From the NCBI RefSeq assembly GCF_018596315.1, contig NZ_JAHEAG010000004.1:1-64000 (forward strand): a stretch of DNA of 64,000 nt, written 5' to 3'. Below are positions 39,054 through 51,471 of this stretch, in pieces (the stretch's first letter is position 1; the number at the start of each line of letters is the position of its first letter). The notes beneath the pieces were generated by a model. The model saw only the letters and a list, made by a program, of their open reading frames with translations. It did not search any database and was not told the DNA's origin. This DNA is from Bradyrhizobium sp. SRL28. GTDB taxonomy: Bacteria > Pseudomonadota > Alphaproteobacteria > Rhizobiales > Xanthobacteraceae. Position numbers and translations under genes: made by a program.

Positions 39054-39800
39054 ATGTCATCCATGTCCCGGCGCCAGTTGATGTTTGCAGCAACCGGTAT
39101 CGCGGCCGTTGCTGCAGCTCCACGTCTTGTCTTTGCGCAGGCGGCCGCTCCGGCCCCGGCTGCGGCCCCAACGGGCCCCTTCACGCTGCCGCCGCTGGCC
39201 TATCCGACCAATGCGTTCGAACCGCATATCGACGCCAAGACGATGGAAATCCATCACGGCAAGCACCACGCCGCCTATGTCGCCAACCTCAACAATGTCG
39301 CCAAGACCAATGCGCAGTTGGGAACGGCGAAGATCGAGGACGTGCTCGGCAATCTGAATGCGCTGGACGACAGCATCAAGTTCACCGTCCGCAACAATCT
39401 CGGCGGCCACGCCAACCACACCATGTTCTGGGAAATCATGGCACCGAACGGCGGCAAGCCGGAGGGCGATGTGCTGGCGGCGATCGACCGCGACCTCGGC
39501 GGCATGGAAAAATTCCAGAACGACTTCAACGCCGCCGGCGGCCGCCAGTTCGGCTCGGGATGGGTATTCGTGACCGTAGCCAAGGACGGCAAGCTCGCGA
39601 TCGAGACCCGCCCGAACCAGGACAGTCCGATCATGGATGGCAAGCGCGCGCTGATGGGCAACGACGTCTGGGAGCACGCTTATTACCTGAACTACCAGAA
39701 CCGTCGCGCCGATTATCTGAAGGCGTGGTGGAATACCGTGAACTGGGCCAAGATCGCCGAGCGCTATGCGGCGGCAAAGGCCGGCACGCTCGGCGTCTGA
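39054..39800 (+). CDS. sodB: Tat-exported Fe/Mn superoxide dismutase
   Basis: Converts superoxide to peroxide and oxygen. The 248-residue precursor begins MSSMSRRQLMFAATGIAAVA, with a twin-arginine motif SRRQLMF, a hydrophobic stretch and a cleavage-like AFAQ/VFAQ-type end near residue 30, so the enzyme is probably periplasmic. The metal ligands fit the family: histidine in IHHGKHHAAYV, histidine in HANHTMFWEIM, and Asp/His in NDVWEHAYYLNYQ. QFGSGWVFV is the usual core. Iron versus manganese cannot be decided from sequence alone. Start ATG 39054 follows TAAGGAG. Terminator follows. Confidence 0.9.
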   Translation: MSSMSRRQLMFAATGIAAVAAAPRLVFAQAAAPAPAAAPTGPFTLPPLAYPTNAFEPHIDAKTMEIHHGKHHAAYVANLNNVAKTNAQLGTAKIEDVLGNLNALDDSIKFTVRNNLGGHANHTMFWEIMAPNGGKPEGDVLAAIDRDLGGMEKFQNDFNAAGGRQFGSGWVFVTVAKDGKLAIETRPNQDSPIMDGKRALMGNDVWEHAYYLNYQNRRADYLKAWWNTVNWAKIAERYAAAKAGTLGV

Positions 39801-39816
39801 CCGCATTTCATGTGAA

Positions 39817-39846
39817 AAGGGCGGCCTTTCGGCCGCCCTTTTTTGT
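39817..39846 (+). terminator. Intrinsic terminator after sodB
   Basis: AAGGGCGGCC and GGCCGCCCTT pair around a TTTC loop, followed by a run of T. It lies 17 bases past the sod stop and before the convergent katG end, so it may also serve katG from the other strand (AAAAAGGGCGG). Confidence 0.92.
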
Positions 39847-39903
39847 TTTCCGACTTGTTTTTCCGGATAGCTTCGCGCCAGCGGCGCGAGCGTCTTGTAA
39901 AGA

Positions 39904-43083
<3,180 letters not shown>

Positions 43084-43120
43084 AATGACGGCCTGACGGC
43101 CCTCCGCGCGGCCCGAGCCA

Positions 43121-45181
43121 CTAAAGCCTTATCCTGAGCGTGAACGATCCCGTCTGGTTCAGAAAGCCGGAAGGACTGGTCTGCATACCGTAGCGCATGC
43201 TGAGGTCCAGATCGCCCGTTCGCTTCGAGGTCAGCCCGACGCCTGCTGAATAGAGCCAGGGCGACTGGCTGAAAGCCGTGGTGACGAAACTGTCGCCACC
43301 GGCTGCGAACGCCGCTGATATCTGCAGTCGGTTATTGAGAAGGTTGTAACCGGCCGCGCCGTCGGCGGTGAGCCAGATGTGGTCGGCGATCCGGTAAGAG
43401 CCCTTCATGCCCGCGCTCAGCATCAGTTCGCGATAGAGCTGCGAATCGACCTTGAGGTTCAGTCCTCCGGCGCCGCTTTCGTTATAGGCATCGGCCTGTA
43501 CCTGCGCGTAGTCGAGCCGCAGCGACGGCAAAATCGAAAACCCGGCGTGTACCGGGATCAGCTGCTTGACCGCGACGCCGGCATGGCCGGTGTAGCTGAG
43601 ATAGTCCGCAAAGGCCGCGCTGCCCACGAACGAGAGCGAGCGATTGACGCGGTTCTGGTTGATCCCGCCATCGAGCAGGAAATCGATTTCCGTGCCGGGC
43701 CTCAACGCGTGGGCGCCATAGAGCCCGAGCTGATAGGTGTCCAAGCCGATGCGGTTGGGCACCGTCTCGTCGCTGCCCGTGATGTTCTGATGTGAATACG
43801 AAAACAACCCTCCAAGCACCGACCTCGATGACACCGGCACATCCACACCGGCGACCAGGCCGCCGCCGCTCGCACGATAGCCCGGCGCACCGTCATTGCC
43901 GCCTTGGCTGGCGACACTGCCGAGCGGCTTAAGCCAGACATTTCGCTCGGCTGTCACCCCGGCCGCACGCAGGCCGTAGGCGTCGTCGAGGCGGCCGATG
44001 ACAGTCTGCTGCAGCGCGCGTTGCGTGGCGTAGGTCGCCTGCGACGCCGCGCCGGCGAGAACGGGCAGCGTCTGGCTGATAGCGTTCGAAAGCGCCGGCG
44101 CATCGAGATTGTCGAGGATCGCAAATGTCGGCGCCATGGCTCCCGTCAGCCCGAGCGGCGTTGACGCCATCCGGTCGAGCACGGCGGCGGCGCCGAGGCC
44201 GGCGCGGTTGTTCTGTCCGGCCAATACCTCGGCGTAGGGCTGCACAAGCGACATGGCAGCCCATCCTCCGGTCGGACTGCCGGTCATATCGTAGGTGCTG
44301 ACGAGTATTTGCGCGCCCGACGGGTCGCCGCTGGCGCTGCCGTAGAGGCTCGTGAGATTGCCGCGCGACAGCGTGTTGAAGAGCACCCTGCCCTCGGGGG
44401 TGACGGAGCCGAGCAGGGTGAAGTTTCCCGCGCTGCTTCCCGAAGGCGCCGCGCCGCTGCCCCAGAAATATCCGTTCTGATAATTGCTCATCACGAACCG
44501 CCCGGGCGTCGTGGTGCCGAACATCGACGGACTGGCGATGCGCCAGCGCGTGCCAGACGTCCACGCCCATTCCGGCACCGAATTCGCAAGGATCGGTTGC
44601 GGGGCCGGCGGCAAGAAGGTTGCGGGGTTGTAAGGGGTCATAGAGGCCCAGTGCGTGATCAACAGGTTTTGGCCCGTAATCATTTGCATTTCCATCTTCC
44701 ACACGCCATCGATCAGCCGCATCTGACCGAGGCCTACGGTCGGCGTGCCACCGCCAACCGGCGTAAACACCATGGTGATCTGCCCAGACGTCGTGACAAA
44801 ACCCTGGATCGTCGAGTTCTCGGTGTGCGCCGCTGGTCCGATCGCTAGCTGCGCGCTGCTGAACCCCGTGAAGGCGCCGTTGGTCGCCGTTCCAAGCGAC
44901 CACAGGGTTTGATCGCCGATCGCGATCGGGTTGGAAAAGCCGGTTGCCGGTGCGGCATAGGCCAGCAATTGCGGGACCGGGACATACCAATGCGAATTGG
45001 ACAGCGCCGCGTCCCAGTTCGCGGATTGCGCGAAGGCAGGTCCGCCCACGCTCATCATGATCACGCCGGCGGCAATTGTCAGCAGGTGCGAGCGATTCCA
45101 GCGCGTCAACAACGCCACTTTCCTTCGTGAAGACCGTAGAAGCGGCCGCGCGGATACCTCGCGCAGAGCTATTGCGGACAT
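43121..45181 (-). CDS. Autotransporter beta-barrel protein
   Basis: Predicted outer membrane protein of 686 residues. A long basic N-terminal segment precedes a signal peptide (HLLTIAAGVIMMSVGGPAFA, cleaved near residue 52). Residues ~55-400 form a passenger-like part rich in T, G, S and aromatic residues without known enzyme motifs or clear beta-helix repeats. The last ~280 residues are an autotransporter-type barrel (NVWLKPLGSVASQGGNDGAP, GLVAGVDVPVSSRSVLGGLF) ending in FTLRIRL, a suitable C-terminal barrel strand. GTG 45190 is an alternative start. Ligand and role are unknown. Confidence 0.8.
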   Translation of the reverse strand: MSAIALREVSARPLLRSSRRKVALLTRWNRSHLLTIAAGVIMMSVGGPAFAQSANWDAALSNSHWYVPVPQLLAYAAPATGFSNPIAIGDQTLWSLGTATNGAFTGFSSAQLAIGPAAHTENSTIQGFVTTSGQITMVFTPVGGGTPTVGLGQMRLIDGVWKMEMQMITGQNLLITHWASMTPYNPATFLPPAPQPILANSVPEWAWTSGTRWRIASPSMFGTTTPGRFVMSNYQNGYFWGSGAAPSGSSAGNFTLLGSVTPEGRVLFNTLSRGNLTSLYGSASGDPSGAQILVSTYDMTGSPTGGWAAMSLVQPYAEVLAGQNNRAGLGAAAVLDRMASTPLGLTGAMAPTFAILDNLDAPALSNAISQTLPVLAGAASQATYATQRALQQTVIGRLDDAYGLRAAGVTAERNVWLKPLGSVASQGGNDGAPGYRASGGGLVAGVDVPVSSRSVLGGLFSYSHQNITGSDETVPNRIGLDTYQLGLYGAHALRPGTEIDFLLDGGINQNRVNRSLSFVGSAAFADYLSYTGHAGVAVKQLIPVHAGFSILPSLRLDYAQVQADAYNESGAGGLNLKVDSQLYRELMLSAGMKGSYRIADHIWLTADGAAGYNLLNNRLQISAAFAAGGDSFVTTAFSQSPWLYSAGVGLTSKRTGDLDLSMRYGMQTSPSGFLNQTGSFTLRIRL

Positions 45182-45290
45182 AGCCGTCACGACCGAAAGT
45201 GCACCGAGCGCGGCGTCGTTGTCCTCCCATGTTCATGGGGCACGGGTCGCTTCGAACCCGATCGTTGCAAGCGAAGCTGGAAGCATTGCC

Positions 45291-45746
45291 GTGACACAGG
45301 CCGTAATCCGCCCTGCCCGCCCGGACGAGTATGACGATGTCGCCCGAGTCTGGATGGAAAGCTGGGCATCGACCGGGCTCGAAGCCGCCAGCAATTTCCT
45401 GCTGGCGAAATTGCGCGCGCGAGTCCCGATGGAGGTGGAGAAGGGCTGGACTCTTTACGTCGCCGATGACGATGGAAGATTGGCGGCGATGCTGGCGATG
45501 CATTTGCCCGAGCGCTATCTCGACCAGCTATTCGTCGCGCCGGAATATCAGGGCGACGGTCTCGGGCGGCGATTGCTCACCTTCACGCGACAACATCTGC
45601 CGGATGAAATCTGGCTGCGCTGCGTGCGCGAGAATGAAAAGGCGTGGCGCTGGTACGAGCGCGAAGGCTTTGTGTTCGAGAAGGAGCAGGTCGAGCCGTT
45701 GACGGGATTCACGATGAAATATTATCGCTGGCGAAAATCGGCGTGA
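45291..45746 (+). CDS. GNAT-family N-acetyltransferase
   Basis: Acetyl-CoA-dependent acetyltransferase of 151 residues. The N-terminal IRPARPDEYDDVARVWMESW and the acetyl-CoA loop LFVAPEYQGDGLGRRLLTF (V/I-x-P-x-Y-Q-G-x-G-x-G) near residue 85 are typical, followed by LRCVRENEKAWRWYEREGF. The GTG at 45291 is chosen because the fold begins there; the frame is open further upstream but runs antisense to the autotransporter start. Substrate unknown. Confidence 0.8.
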   Translation: MTQAVIRPARPDEYDDVARVWMESWASTGLEAASNFLLAKLRARVPMEVEKGWTLYVADDDGRLAAMLAMHLPERYLDQLFVAPEYQGDGLGRRLLTFTRQHLPDEIWLRCVRENEKAWRWYEREGFVFEKEQVEPLTGFTMKYYRWRKSA

Positions 45747-45826
45747 AAGCCATCGCTCGGCTTGCGGACGATGCCTGCACGCTCTAGTTTGCGTGTCTAG
45801 TGCCATCAACTTGCGTTCTTCAAGCC

Positions 45827-46666
45827 ATGCTCCGTAGCTTCGCTACCGCCACCATCCTTGTGTCATGCCTCACGGCGGCCGGATGGGCCCAATCTCCTGC
45901 GACATCCAGCGCACCGGCGGCAGCGACACCCGCGAAGCCTGTTACAAAGAAAGCGGCGCCCAAGGCCAAGGCGGCGGCGAAGCAACCGGTTGCGGCGGAG
46001 ACTGGACCTTGCAGGCTCGGCGTGATTTCGGCGATCGGTGATCGTTTTGCCGTACAGAAGTTCGGCCTCACGATTTTTGAGACGGAGGAGAGCGAGGTTC
46101 CGGTCGAGGGATGGGGGTTAGACGATCTCGTCGTCGCGCGGGTGCGCGCGGCGACCGGCGCTGATCCAACGGTCCGGAGAATCGCCTATCCGAAGGGAGC
46201 GTTTGAGCCCTTCTATCATCCGACATCACGATTCCTGCCCGACCCACGCGAAGGCCTGCCGGCGATCGTCAGAAGCATCACGCCGGCTGCGAATTGCGAA
46301 CGCTACCTTGTTGTAACCCGCTTCAAGGGGCAGGTGCCGGGCACCAATCTCATGCTTGACGGAATCGGTGCATACAGTCGCGGACTGGGATCACTCGTCA
46401 GGCACTCGCACCTGTTCGCTAATGTCGCGGTGCTCCTACTCGACGGCAGCAACTACGAAACGATTAGCCGCCCGTTCGCTGGTCTTGGTACGAGACTGGC
46501 CGAAGGCTTGCGATTGACTGAGGATCCGCTCACCAAGCTCGACAATTCGCTGTTTCCCGAACCAGCGACGGCCGTTCCAGGTAACACGACGCTTCGCGAA
46601 AGAACCCGTGCGCTGGTTGCGGCACGGCTTGACCAGACGCTGCCCAACTATCTCAAGAACGATTGA
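45827..46666 (+). CDS. Exported protein of unknown family, copy 1
   Basis: I do not recognise the family. The 279-residue product starts MLRSFATATILVSCLTAAGW, a signal peptide, then an alanine/lysine/proline-rich linker to about residue 60. The folded part has GPCRLGVISAIGDRFAVQKF, VPVEGWGLDDLVVARVRAA, ANCERYLVVTRFKG and a C-terminal helix ending RALVAARLDQTLPNYLKND. Two cysteines, one at each end of the central part, are shared with the next gene, so a disulphide in the periplasm is plausible. ATG 45827 gives the best signal peptide; the frame opens at 45800. Confidence 0.75.
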   Translation: MLRSFATATILVSCLTAAGWAQSPATSSAPAAATPAKPVTKKAAPKAKAAAKQPVAAETGPCRLGVISAIGDRFAVQKFGLTIFETEESEVPVEGWGLDDLVVARVRAATGADPTVRRIAYPKGAFEPFYHPTSRFLPDPREGLPAIVRSITPAANCERYLVVTRFKGQVPGTNLMLDGIGAYSRGLGSLVRHSHLFANVAVLLLDGSNYETISRPFAGLGTRLAEGLRLTEDPLTKLDNSLFPEPATAVPGNTTLRERTRALVAARLDQTLPNYLKND

Positions 46667-46695
46667 GCGCCTCCTCCCACATCCACCGAGTCACA

Positions 46696-47533
46696 ATGAT
46701 CCGAGTTATCGCCGCTGCGATTTTCCTGTTCTGCTTTCCCATTCCCTCTTTCGCGCAGATACAGCCGGCACCGGAGGCAACAACGCAACGGGCCGCACCG
46801 GCGGCGAAGCCCACCGCCAGGAAACTTGCGCCAATAACCAACGTTGCCGCCAGATCGACAAAGCCGGCGGAAAGCAGATCGTGCCAGATCGGCGTCATTC
46901 CCATCGCCGGCAACCTGTTCCTCGTCGAGAAGTTCGGGCCTCTCACGTTCACCGACACCTATGAACGGGTGGCGGTCGATGGGTGGGCACTCGACGAGTT
47001 GGTGGTCTCACGTGTTCGGGCCGCGGCACCCGGCATGTCAGTGCGGCGGATTCCTTTCACCAAAGAGGAACTCGCAAACCACCCGAAGCCCGCCTCACGC
47101 TTCGGTCGCGACGACAACGTCAGGGAATTCGCTCAGTATGTTGCCCGCGGAATGACCTGCGAGCGTTACGTCCTCGTGCACCGGCACGGTGGCAGCCAGC
47201 GGGAATTTGGCATTGGTATTTTCGAAGCACTACCTCGGCAGTTACGCGTACCTTTTCGCCATGATGTACATCCGCGTCTATGACGAACAGACCTTTCAAC
47301 TGATCAATGAGGCGCCGGCATTGATGGCCGAGGACACATTCGCCAACCGTGTGCATTACCATCAGCTCGGAGGCCCCTCTCGCCCGATGGATCTCGCAAT
47401 GTTTCCGGAGAAGGCTGCTGACGCCGCAAAGAGCCCGGTGCTGCGCGACGGCGTACGCGCGATGCTGACGACAAGCCTCGACAAGACCCTGCCGGGGATG
47501 CTTCGACGTCCGGCACAAGGAGCCTCACGGTAG
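46696..47533 (+). pseudogene. Frameshifted paralogue of the exported unknown protein, copy 2
   Basis: The first part (46696 to about 47220) encodes a signal peptide MIRVIAAAIFLFCFPIPSFA, a similar linker, then SCQIGVIPIAGNLFLVEKFG, VAVDGWALDELVVSRVRAAA and TCERYVLVHRHGG, aligning along its length with copy 1. At about 47218-47226 (GGTATTTTCGAAGC) the homology jumps to the next frame, which continues SKHYLGSYAYLFAMMYIRVY to LTTSLDKTLPGMLRRP at 47533, matching the copy 1 C-terminus. A two-base loss or one-base gain explains it. This is a recent break or a sequencing error; translation in the first frame stops at 47283. Confidence 0.75.
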
Positions 47534-47705
47534 TCGACCTCCACAGTTCGCCGGAGATCGCTTGCCGATCGGCCGCACGAGATAAAGTTGACCAACATGT
47601 CGCTGGAGTACGGTTCGTTCATCCAAGGCGTAGTGCGTTGCCAATTCCCAGCAGACGCGCAATGAACAGCGGGCTGTTCGCCCCAAGCCGATGAAAGGTT
47701 CCCCC

Positions 47706-48302
47706 ATGATCCAGCTCTACTGGTCGCCCCGCTCCCGCTCCATCTCCGCGATCTGGCTGCTCGAAGAAACCGGGCTGCCTTACGAACGCGTGCTGACGGA
47801 CATTACGACCGGTGCGCAGAAGGCGCCGGAATATCTCGCGATCAACCCGATGGGCAAGGTGCCGGGGTTGAAGGACGGCGACGCCGCGCTCGGAGAGGCG
47901 GCTGCGATCTGCGCCTACATCGCCGACCGCTATCCCGAAACCAACCTTGCGCCTGATGTCACCGACCCGCTGCGCGCGCGATATCTGCAGTGGCTGTTCT
48001 TTTCGCCAAGCTGCATCGAGCCGGCGCTGATCCAGCTCTTCACGAAACTGGAGGTGCCGTCGAGCACGGCGGCGTGGGGAAGTGCAACGCAGACCTTCGA
48101 CGTGCTCGATGCCGCCCTGCAGAAGGGCCCCTGGATTCTCGGCGAAAAATTCTCCGCCGCCGACATCATGCTCGGCTCCGGACTGAATTTTGCGGTGCGG
48201 ATGTTCAAGATGGTGCCGCCGCGGCCGTCGTTCGACGCCTATATCGACCGCTGCGTGGCGCGCCCGGCGTTCCAGCGCGCGGAGAAGATCGCCGCGGGGT
48301 GA
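47706..48302 (+). CDS. Glutathione S-transferase family protein
   Basis: Cytosolic GST of 198 residues: thioredoxin-like N-domain MIQLYWSPRSRSISAIWLLE, with the conserved cis-proline in NPMGKVPGLKDGD and the glutathione-binding LGEAAAICAYIADRYP, then an all-helical C-domain with GPWILGEKFSAADIMLGSGL. The catalytic position at SPRSRS offers serines, as in beta/theta-like classes. ATG 47706 has GAAAGG at proper distance; ATG 47691 is less likely. Substrate unknown, detoxification probable. Confidence 0.87.
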   Translation: MIQLYWSPRSRSISAIWLLEETGLPYERVLTDITTGAQKAPEYLAINPMGKVPGLKDGDAALGEAAAICAYIADRYPETNLAPDVTDPLRARYLQWLFFSPSCIEPALIQLFTKLEVPSSTAAWGSATQTFDVLDAALQKGPWILGEKFSAADIMLGSGLNFAVRMFKMVPPRPSFDAYIDRCVARPAFQRAEKIAAG

Positions 48303-48310
48303 AGTAAAAC

Positions 48311-48395
48311 GTAGCCCGGATGGAGCGCAGCGTAATCCGGGGCAATGCACCGCGTGCGAGATGCCCCGGATTTCGCTTCGCTCCATCCGGGCTAC
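48311..48395. repeat. Inverted repeat, family C
   Basis: GTAGCCCGGATGGAGCG and CGCTCCATCCGGGCTAC are perfect 17-base arms. A second member lies at 54343-54461. Here it separates the convergent GST and fabV genes and could end both transcripts. Confidence 0.85.
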
Positions 48396-48408
48396 GAAAC
48401 TACGAAAC

Positions 48409-49578
48409 TCACGTGACGACGCGGGGGTCCACGTCCTGTGAATAATCGACGCCGTCGATGCCAAATCCGAACAGGCGAAGGAATTCTCTCCTGTATTCCG
48501 GCAGGTCCGCCAGTTCGCCGAGCGTTTCCGTGGAGAGCAGAGGCCATCGTCGCAACACCTCCGCCTGAACTTCGGGTGAAAGCTCCCAGTCGTCGACTCT
48601 GATGCGCTGCGCCTCGTCAACTTCGACACCCCCGCCAAGGCGCGTCCGGAACAGGCGATCGATCTGTTCGATGCATCCTTCGTGGAGCCCGAGTTGCTTC
48701 ATGACCTTGAACAGCACCGTGCCATAGAGCGGCACCACCGGAATGGCTGAACTCGCCTGGGTGACCACGGCCTTCAGCGCCACCACGCGTGCCGCGTCCT
48801 GGCCGAGCCGGCCCCGGATTTCTTCCGCCTTGCGGTCGAGATCGACTTTGGCGCGCCCCAGAGTACCTTGCCAGTAGATAGGCCAGGTCAGTTCGCTGCC
48901 GATATAAGTATAGTTGAGCGTCCGGAAGCCCGGCGCCAGAACGCCGGCGTCCGCGAGTTGGTTGATCCAGCGCTTCCAGTCATCGCCCCCCATCACCGCC
49001 ACCGTGGCGGTCGCTTCATCCTCACTCGCCGGCGCAATGGTCGTCTCGAAGACCTCGCCAGTTTCAGTGTTGAGGGTCTTGATTTCGACGGGATTGCCGA
49101 GCGGCTTGATCGCCGAGCGATAGGTCTTGCCCGTGTCCGGATCTGTCCGGACAGGCGCGGCCATGCTGTAGACCAGCATGTCCAGCTGCCCGAACTTTTC
49201 ACGCACATGCTCGATGAAGGTCTTCTTCAGCGCGTCGGAGAAGGCGTCGCCCTCCAGCGTGAGGGGAGACCGGCCGATCTTTTGAGCCTCGATCTCAAAG
49301 GCGCGATTGTTGTACCAGCCGGCGCTGCCTGTCCTGGTCGCTGAAGGCTCGCGCTCCAACGACACGCCGATGGTCTCCGCTCCTCCGGCGAAGGTCGCAA
49401 CAATGCGGCTCGCGAGGCCGTAACCGGTCGAACACCCCAGCACGGCGACGCGCTTGGGGCACTCCGGAATCGAACCCTGGCGGAGAACATAAGCGATCTG
49501 ATCGCGGACATTTGTGGCGCAGCCGACGGGATGTGCCGTCGTGCAGATGAAGCCTCGCACGCGCGGTTCGATAATCAT
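48409..49578 (-). CDS. fabV: Enoyl-ACP reductase, FabV type
   Basis: NADH-dependent trans-2-enoyl reductase closing the fatty acid elongation cycle. The 389-residue protein begins MIIEPRVRGFICTTAHPVGC, has the nucleotide site VLGCSTGYGLASRIVATFAG near residue 47-66, and the Y-x8-K catalytic pair in PIYWQGTLGRAKVDLDRK near 235-250. Length and motifs fit FabV rather than the ~260-residue FabI. ATG 49578 has a GGGGTGG stretch upstream; a GTG two codons earlier is possible. It follows fabA and fabB on the same strand after an 84-base gap. Confidence 0.93.
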   Translation of the reverse strand: MIIEPRVRGFICTTAHPVGCATNVRDQIAYVLRQGSIPECPKRVAVLGCSTGYGLASRIVATFAGGAETIGVSLEREPSATRTGSAGWYNNRAFEIEAQKIGRSPLTLEGDAFSDALKKTFIEHVREKFGQLDMLVYSMAAPVRTDPDTGKTYRSAIKPLGNPVEIKTLNTETGEVFETTIAPASEDEATATVAVMGGDDWKRWINQLADAGVLAPGFRTLNYTYIGSELTWPIYWQGTLGRAKVDLDRKAEEIRGRLGQDAARVVALKAVVTQASSAIPVVPLYGTVLFKVMKQLGLHEGCIEQIDRLFRTRLGGGVEVDEAQRIRVDDWELSPEVQAEVLRRWPLLSTETLGELADLPEYRREFLRLFGFGIDGVDYSQDVDPRVVT

Positions 49579-49626
49579 GCCCACCCCGTTTCGGATTGTT
49601 GCAAAGTCACCATGCGCTGCCTGCCT

Positions 49627-49652
49627 ACCTCTCGCCGCAAGCGAGGAGAGGT
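49627..49652. repeat. Hairpin between fabB and fabV
   Basis: ACCTCTCGC and GCGAGGAGAGGT pair around CGCAA, with a bulge. It follows the fabB stop on the minus strand and has no T-run, so it may modulate rather than end read-through into fabV. Confidence 0.5.
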
Positions 49653-49662
49653 AAAAGCGAAA

Positions 49663-50886
49663 TCACGCATCCATCCGCTTGAACACCAGCGTGGCGTTGG
49701 TGCCGCCGAAGCCGAAGGAGTTCGACAGCACGGTGCCGAGCTTGGCGTTGTCGATGCGCTTGCGCACGATCGGCATGTCGGCAAACACCGGATCGAGTTC
49801 GGTGATGTTGGCGCTCTCGCAGACGAAGCCGTTGTTCATCATCAGAAGCGAATAGATCGCCTCCTGCACGCCGGTGGCGCCGAGCGAGTGACCGGTCAGC
49901 GCCTTGGTCGCCGAGATCGGCGGACACTTGTCGCCGATGCCGAACACCTTTCGGATCGCCTCGATTTCCGGGGGATCGCCGGCAGGCGTCGAGGTAGCGT
50001 GCGGGTTGATGTAGTCGATCGGGGTTTTCACGGTTTCGAGCGCCATGCGCATGCAGCGCTCGGCGCCCTCGCCCGACGGCGCGACCATGTCGTAACCATC
50101 AGATGTCGCGCCATAGCCGACCACTTCGGCGTAGATACGCGCGCCGCGCGCCTTGGCGTGTTCGAGTTCTTCCAGCACCACCACGCCGGCGCCGCCGGCG
50201 ATGACAAAGCCGTCGCGACTGATGTCGTAGGGGCGCGAGGCGGTGGCCGGCGTATCGTTGTATTTCGAGGACATCGCGCCCATGGCGTCGAACAACACCG
50301 ACAGCGACCAGTCGAGCTCCTCGCAGCCGCCGGCGAAGATTATGTCCTGCTTGCCGATCTGGATCGTCTCATAGGCGTTGCCGATGCAATGGTTCGAGGT
50401 CGCGCAGGCCGACGAGATCGAGTAGTTCACGCCCTTGATCTTGAACCAGGTCGCGAGCGTGGCGGAAGCCGTCGACGACATCGCCTTCGGTACCGCGAAT
50501 GGCCCGACGCGCTTCGGGCCCTTGCTTCGGGTGATGTCGGCGGCTTCGACGATGGTCCGGGCGGACGGCCCGCCGGAGCCCATGATGATGCCGGTGCGGA
50601 CGTCGGACACTTCCGCAGGCGAAAGTCCGGAATCCTGGATCGCCTGCTCCATCGCGATGTGATTCCACGCCGCGCCCTCGCCGAGGAAGCGCATCGCGCG
50701 GCGGTCGATGACGTCGGCCGGATTGATGGTCGGCGCGCCCTGCACCTGCGAACGGAAGCCCAGCTCGGCGTATTTCTCCGCACGCTTGATTCCGGATTTT
50801 GCTTCGTGAAGGCTCGCAAGCACTTCCTGGGTGTTATTTCCGATGGACGAGACAATACCCATCCCCGTGATGACAACCCGCTTCAT
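49663..50886 (-). CDS. fabB: Beta-ketoacyl-ACP synthase I
   Basis: Condensing enzyme needed to elongate unsaturated fatty acids. The 407 residues hold the C-H-H triad: nucleophile cysteine in [14 protein letters not shown] near residue 162, histidine in [11 protein letters not shown] near 298, and histidine in [18 protein letters not shown] near 333. The C-terminal glycine loop [14 protein letters not shown] is standard. It lies 63 bases downstream of fabA in what is clearly one operon, the normal fabAB pair for anaerobic-type unsaturated fatty acid synthesis. Confidence 0.95.
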   Translation of the reverse strand: MKRVVITGMGIVSSIGNNTQEVLASLHEAKSGIKRAEKYAELGFRSQVQGAPTINPADVIDRRAMRFLGEGAAWNHIAMEQAIQDSGLSPAEVSDVRTGIIMGSGGPSARTIVEAADITRSKGPKRVGPFAVPKAMSSTASATLATWFKIKGVNYSISSACATSNHCIGNAYETIQIGKQDIIFAGGCEELDWSLSVLFDAMGAMSSKYNDTPATASRPYDISRDGFVIAGGAGVVVLEELEHAKARGARIYAEVVGYGATSDGYDMVAPSGEGAERCMRMALETVKTPIDYINPHATSTPAGDPPEIEAIRKVFGIGDKCPPISATKALTGHSLGATGVQEAIYSLLMMNNGFVCESANITELDPVFADMPIVRKRIDNAKLGTVLSNSFGFGGTNATLVFKRMDA

Positions 50887-50949
50887 GATCGCCTCGCCCT
50901 ACCGTTTCCGTTCGTCCGTGAAGATATCTTCGTTGCGTGATCGCGTTGC

Positions 50950-51471
50950 TCAGCCCGGCGCAGAGCCCTGCTTGAACAGCCCGACCTTCAGGTCCTTGGC
51001 GCGATAGATAATCTCGCCATCCATGGAAAGCCAGCCGTCGCCAACGCCAAGCACCAGCTTTGAGCGCATCACGCGTTTCATGTCGATGTTGTACACAACC
51101 TTGCGGGCGTTCGGCAGCACCTGGCCGGAGAACTTCAGTTCGCCCAGCCCCAGCGCGCGGCCGCGTCCCTCGCCGCCGATCCAGCCGAGGTAGAAGCCGA
51201 CCATCTGCCACATCGCGTCGAGGCCGAGACATCCTGGCATGACCGGGTCGTTCTTGAAGTGACAGCCGAAAAACCACAGGTCCGGCTTCACATCGAGTTC
51301 GGCCCGAATCAGACCCTTGCCGAACTCGCCGCCTTTTTCGCTGATTTCGGTGATGCGGTCGAACATCAGCATCGGGGGCAGCGGCAGCTGCGCATTGCCA
51401 GGGCCGAACATCTCGCCGCGGCCGCAGGCCAGCAAGTCCTCGTATTCATAGCCGCTGCGCCGATCCAGCAT
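50950..51471 (-). CDS. fabA: 3-hydroxydecanoyl-ACP dehydratase/isomerase
   Basis: Introduces the double bond at the ten-carbon stage of fatty acid synthesis. The 173-residue hot-dog fold protein has the catalytic histidine in [20 protein letters not shown] near residue 72 and the aspartate in [18 protein letters not shown] near 86. Start ATG 51471. It is first of fabA-fabB-fabV and divergent from irr with 337 bases between the starts, a neighbourhood conserved in rhizobia. Confidence 0.96.
   Translation of the reverse strand: MLDRRSGYEYEDLLACGRGEMFGPGNAQLPLPPMLMFDRITEISEKGGEFGKGLIRAELDVKPDLWFFGCHFKNDPVMPGCLGLDAMWQMVGFYLGWIGGEGRGRALGLGELKFSGQVLPNARKVVYNIDMKRVMRSKLVLGVGDGWLSMDGEIIYRAKDLKVGLFKQGSAPG

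Noticed and set aside
47189..47533. Separate 114-residue gene
   Set aside because: It aligns with the C-terminal part of the preceding paralogue and has no own signal peptide or ribosome site, so it is the tail of a frameshifted gene.
49531..50940. A 469-codon open frame opposite fabB
   Set aside because: Shadow of fabB; histidine- and arginine-rich without motifs.
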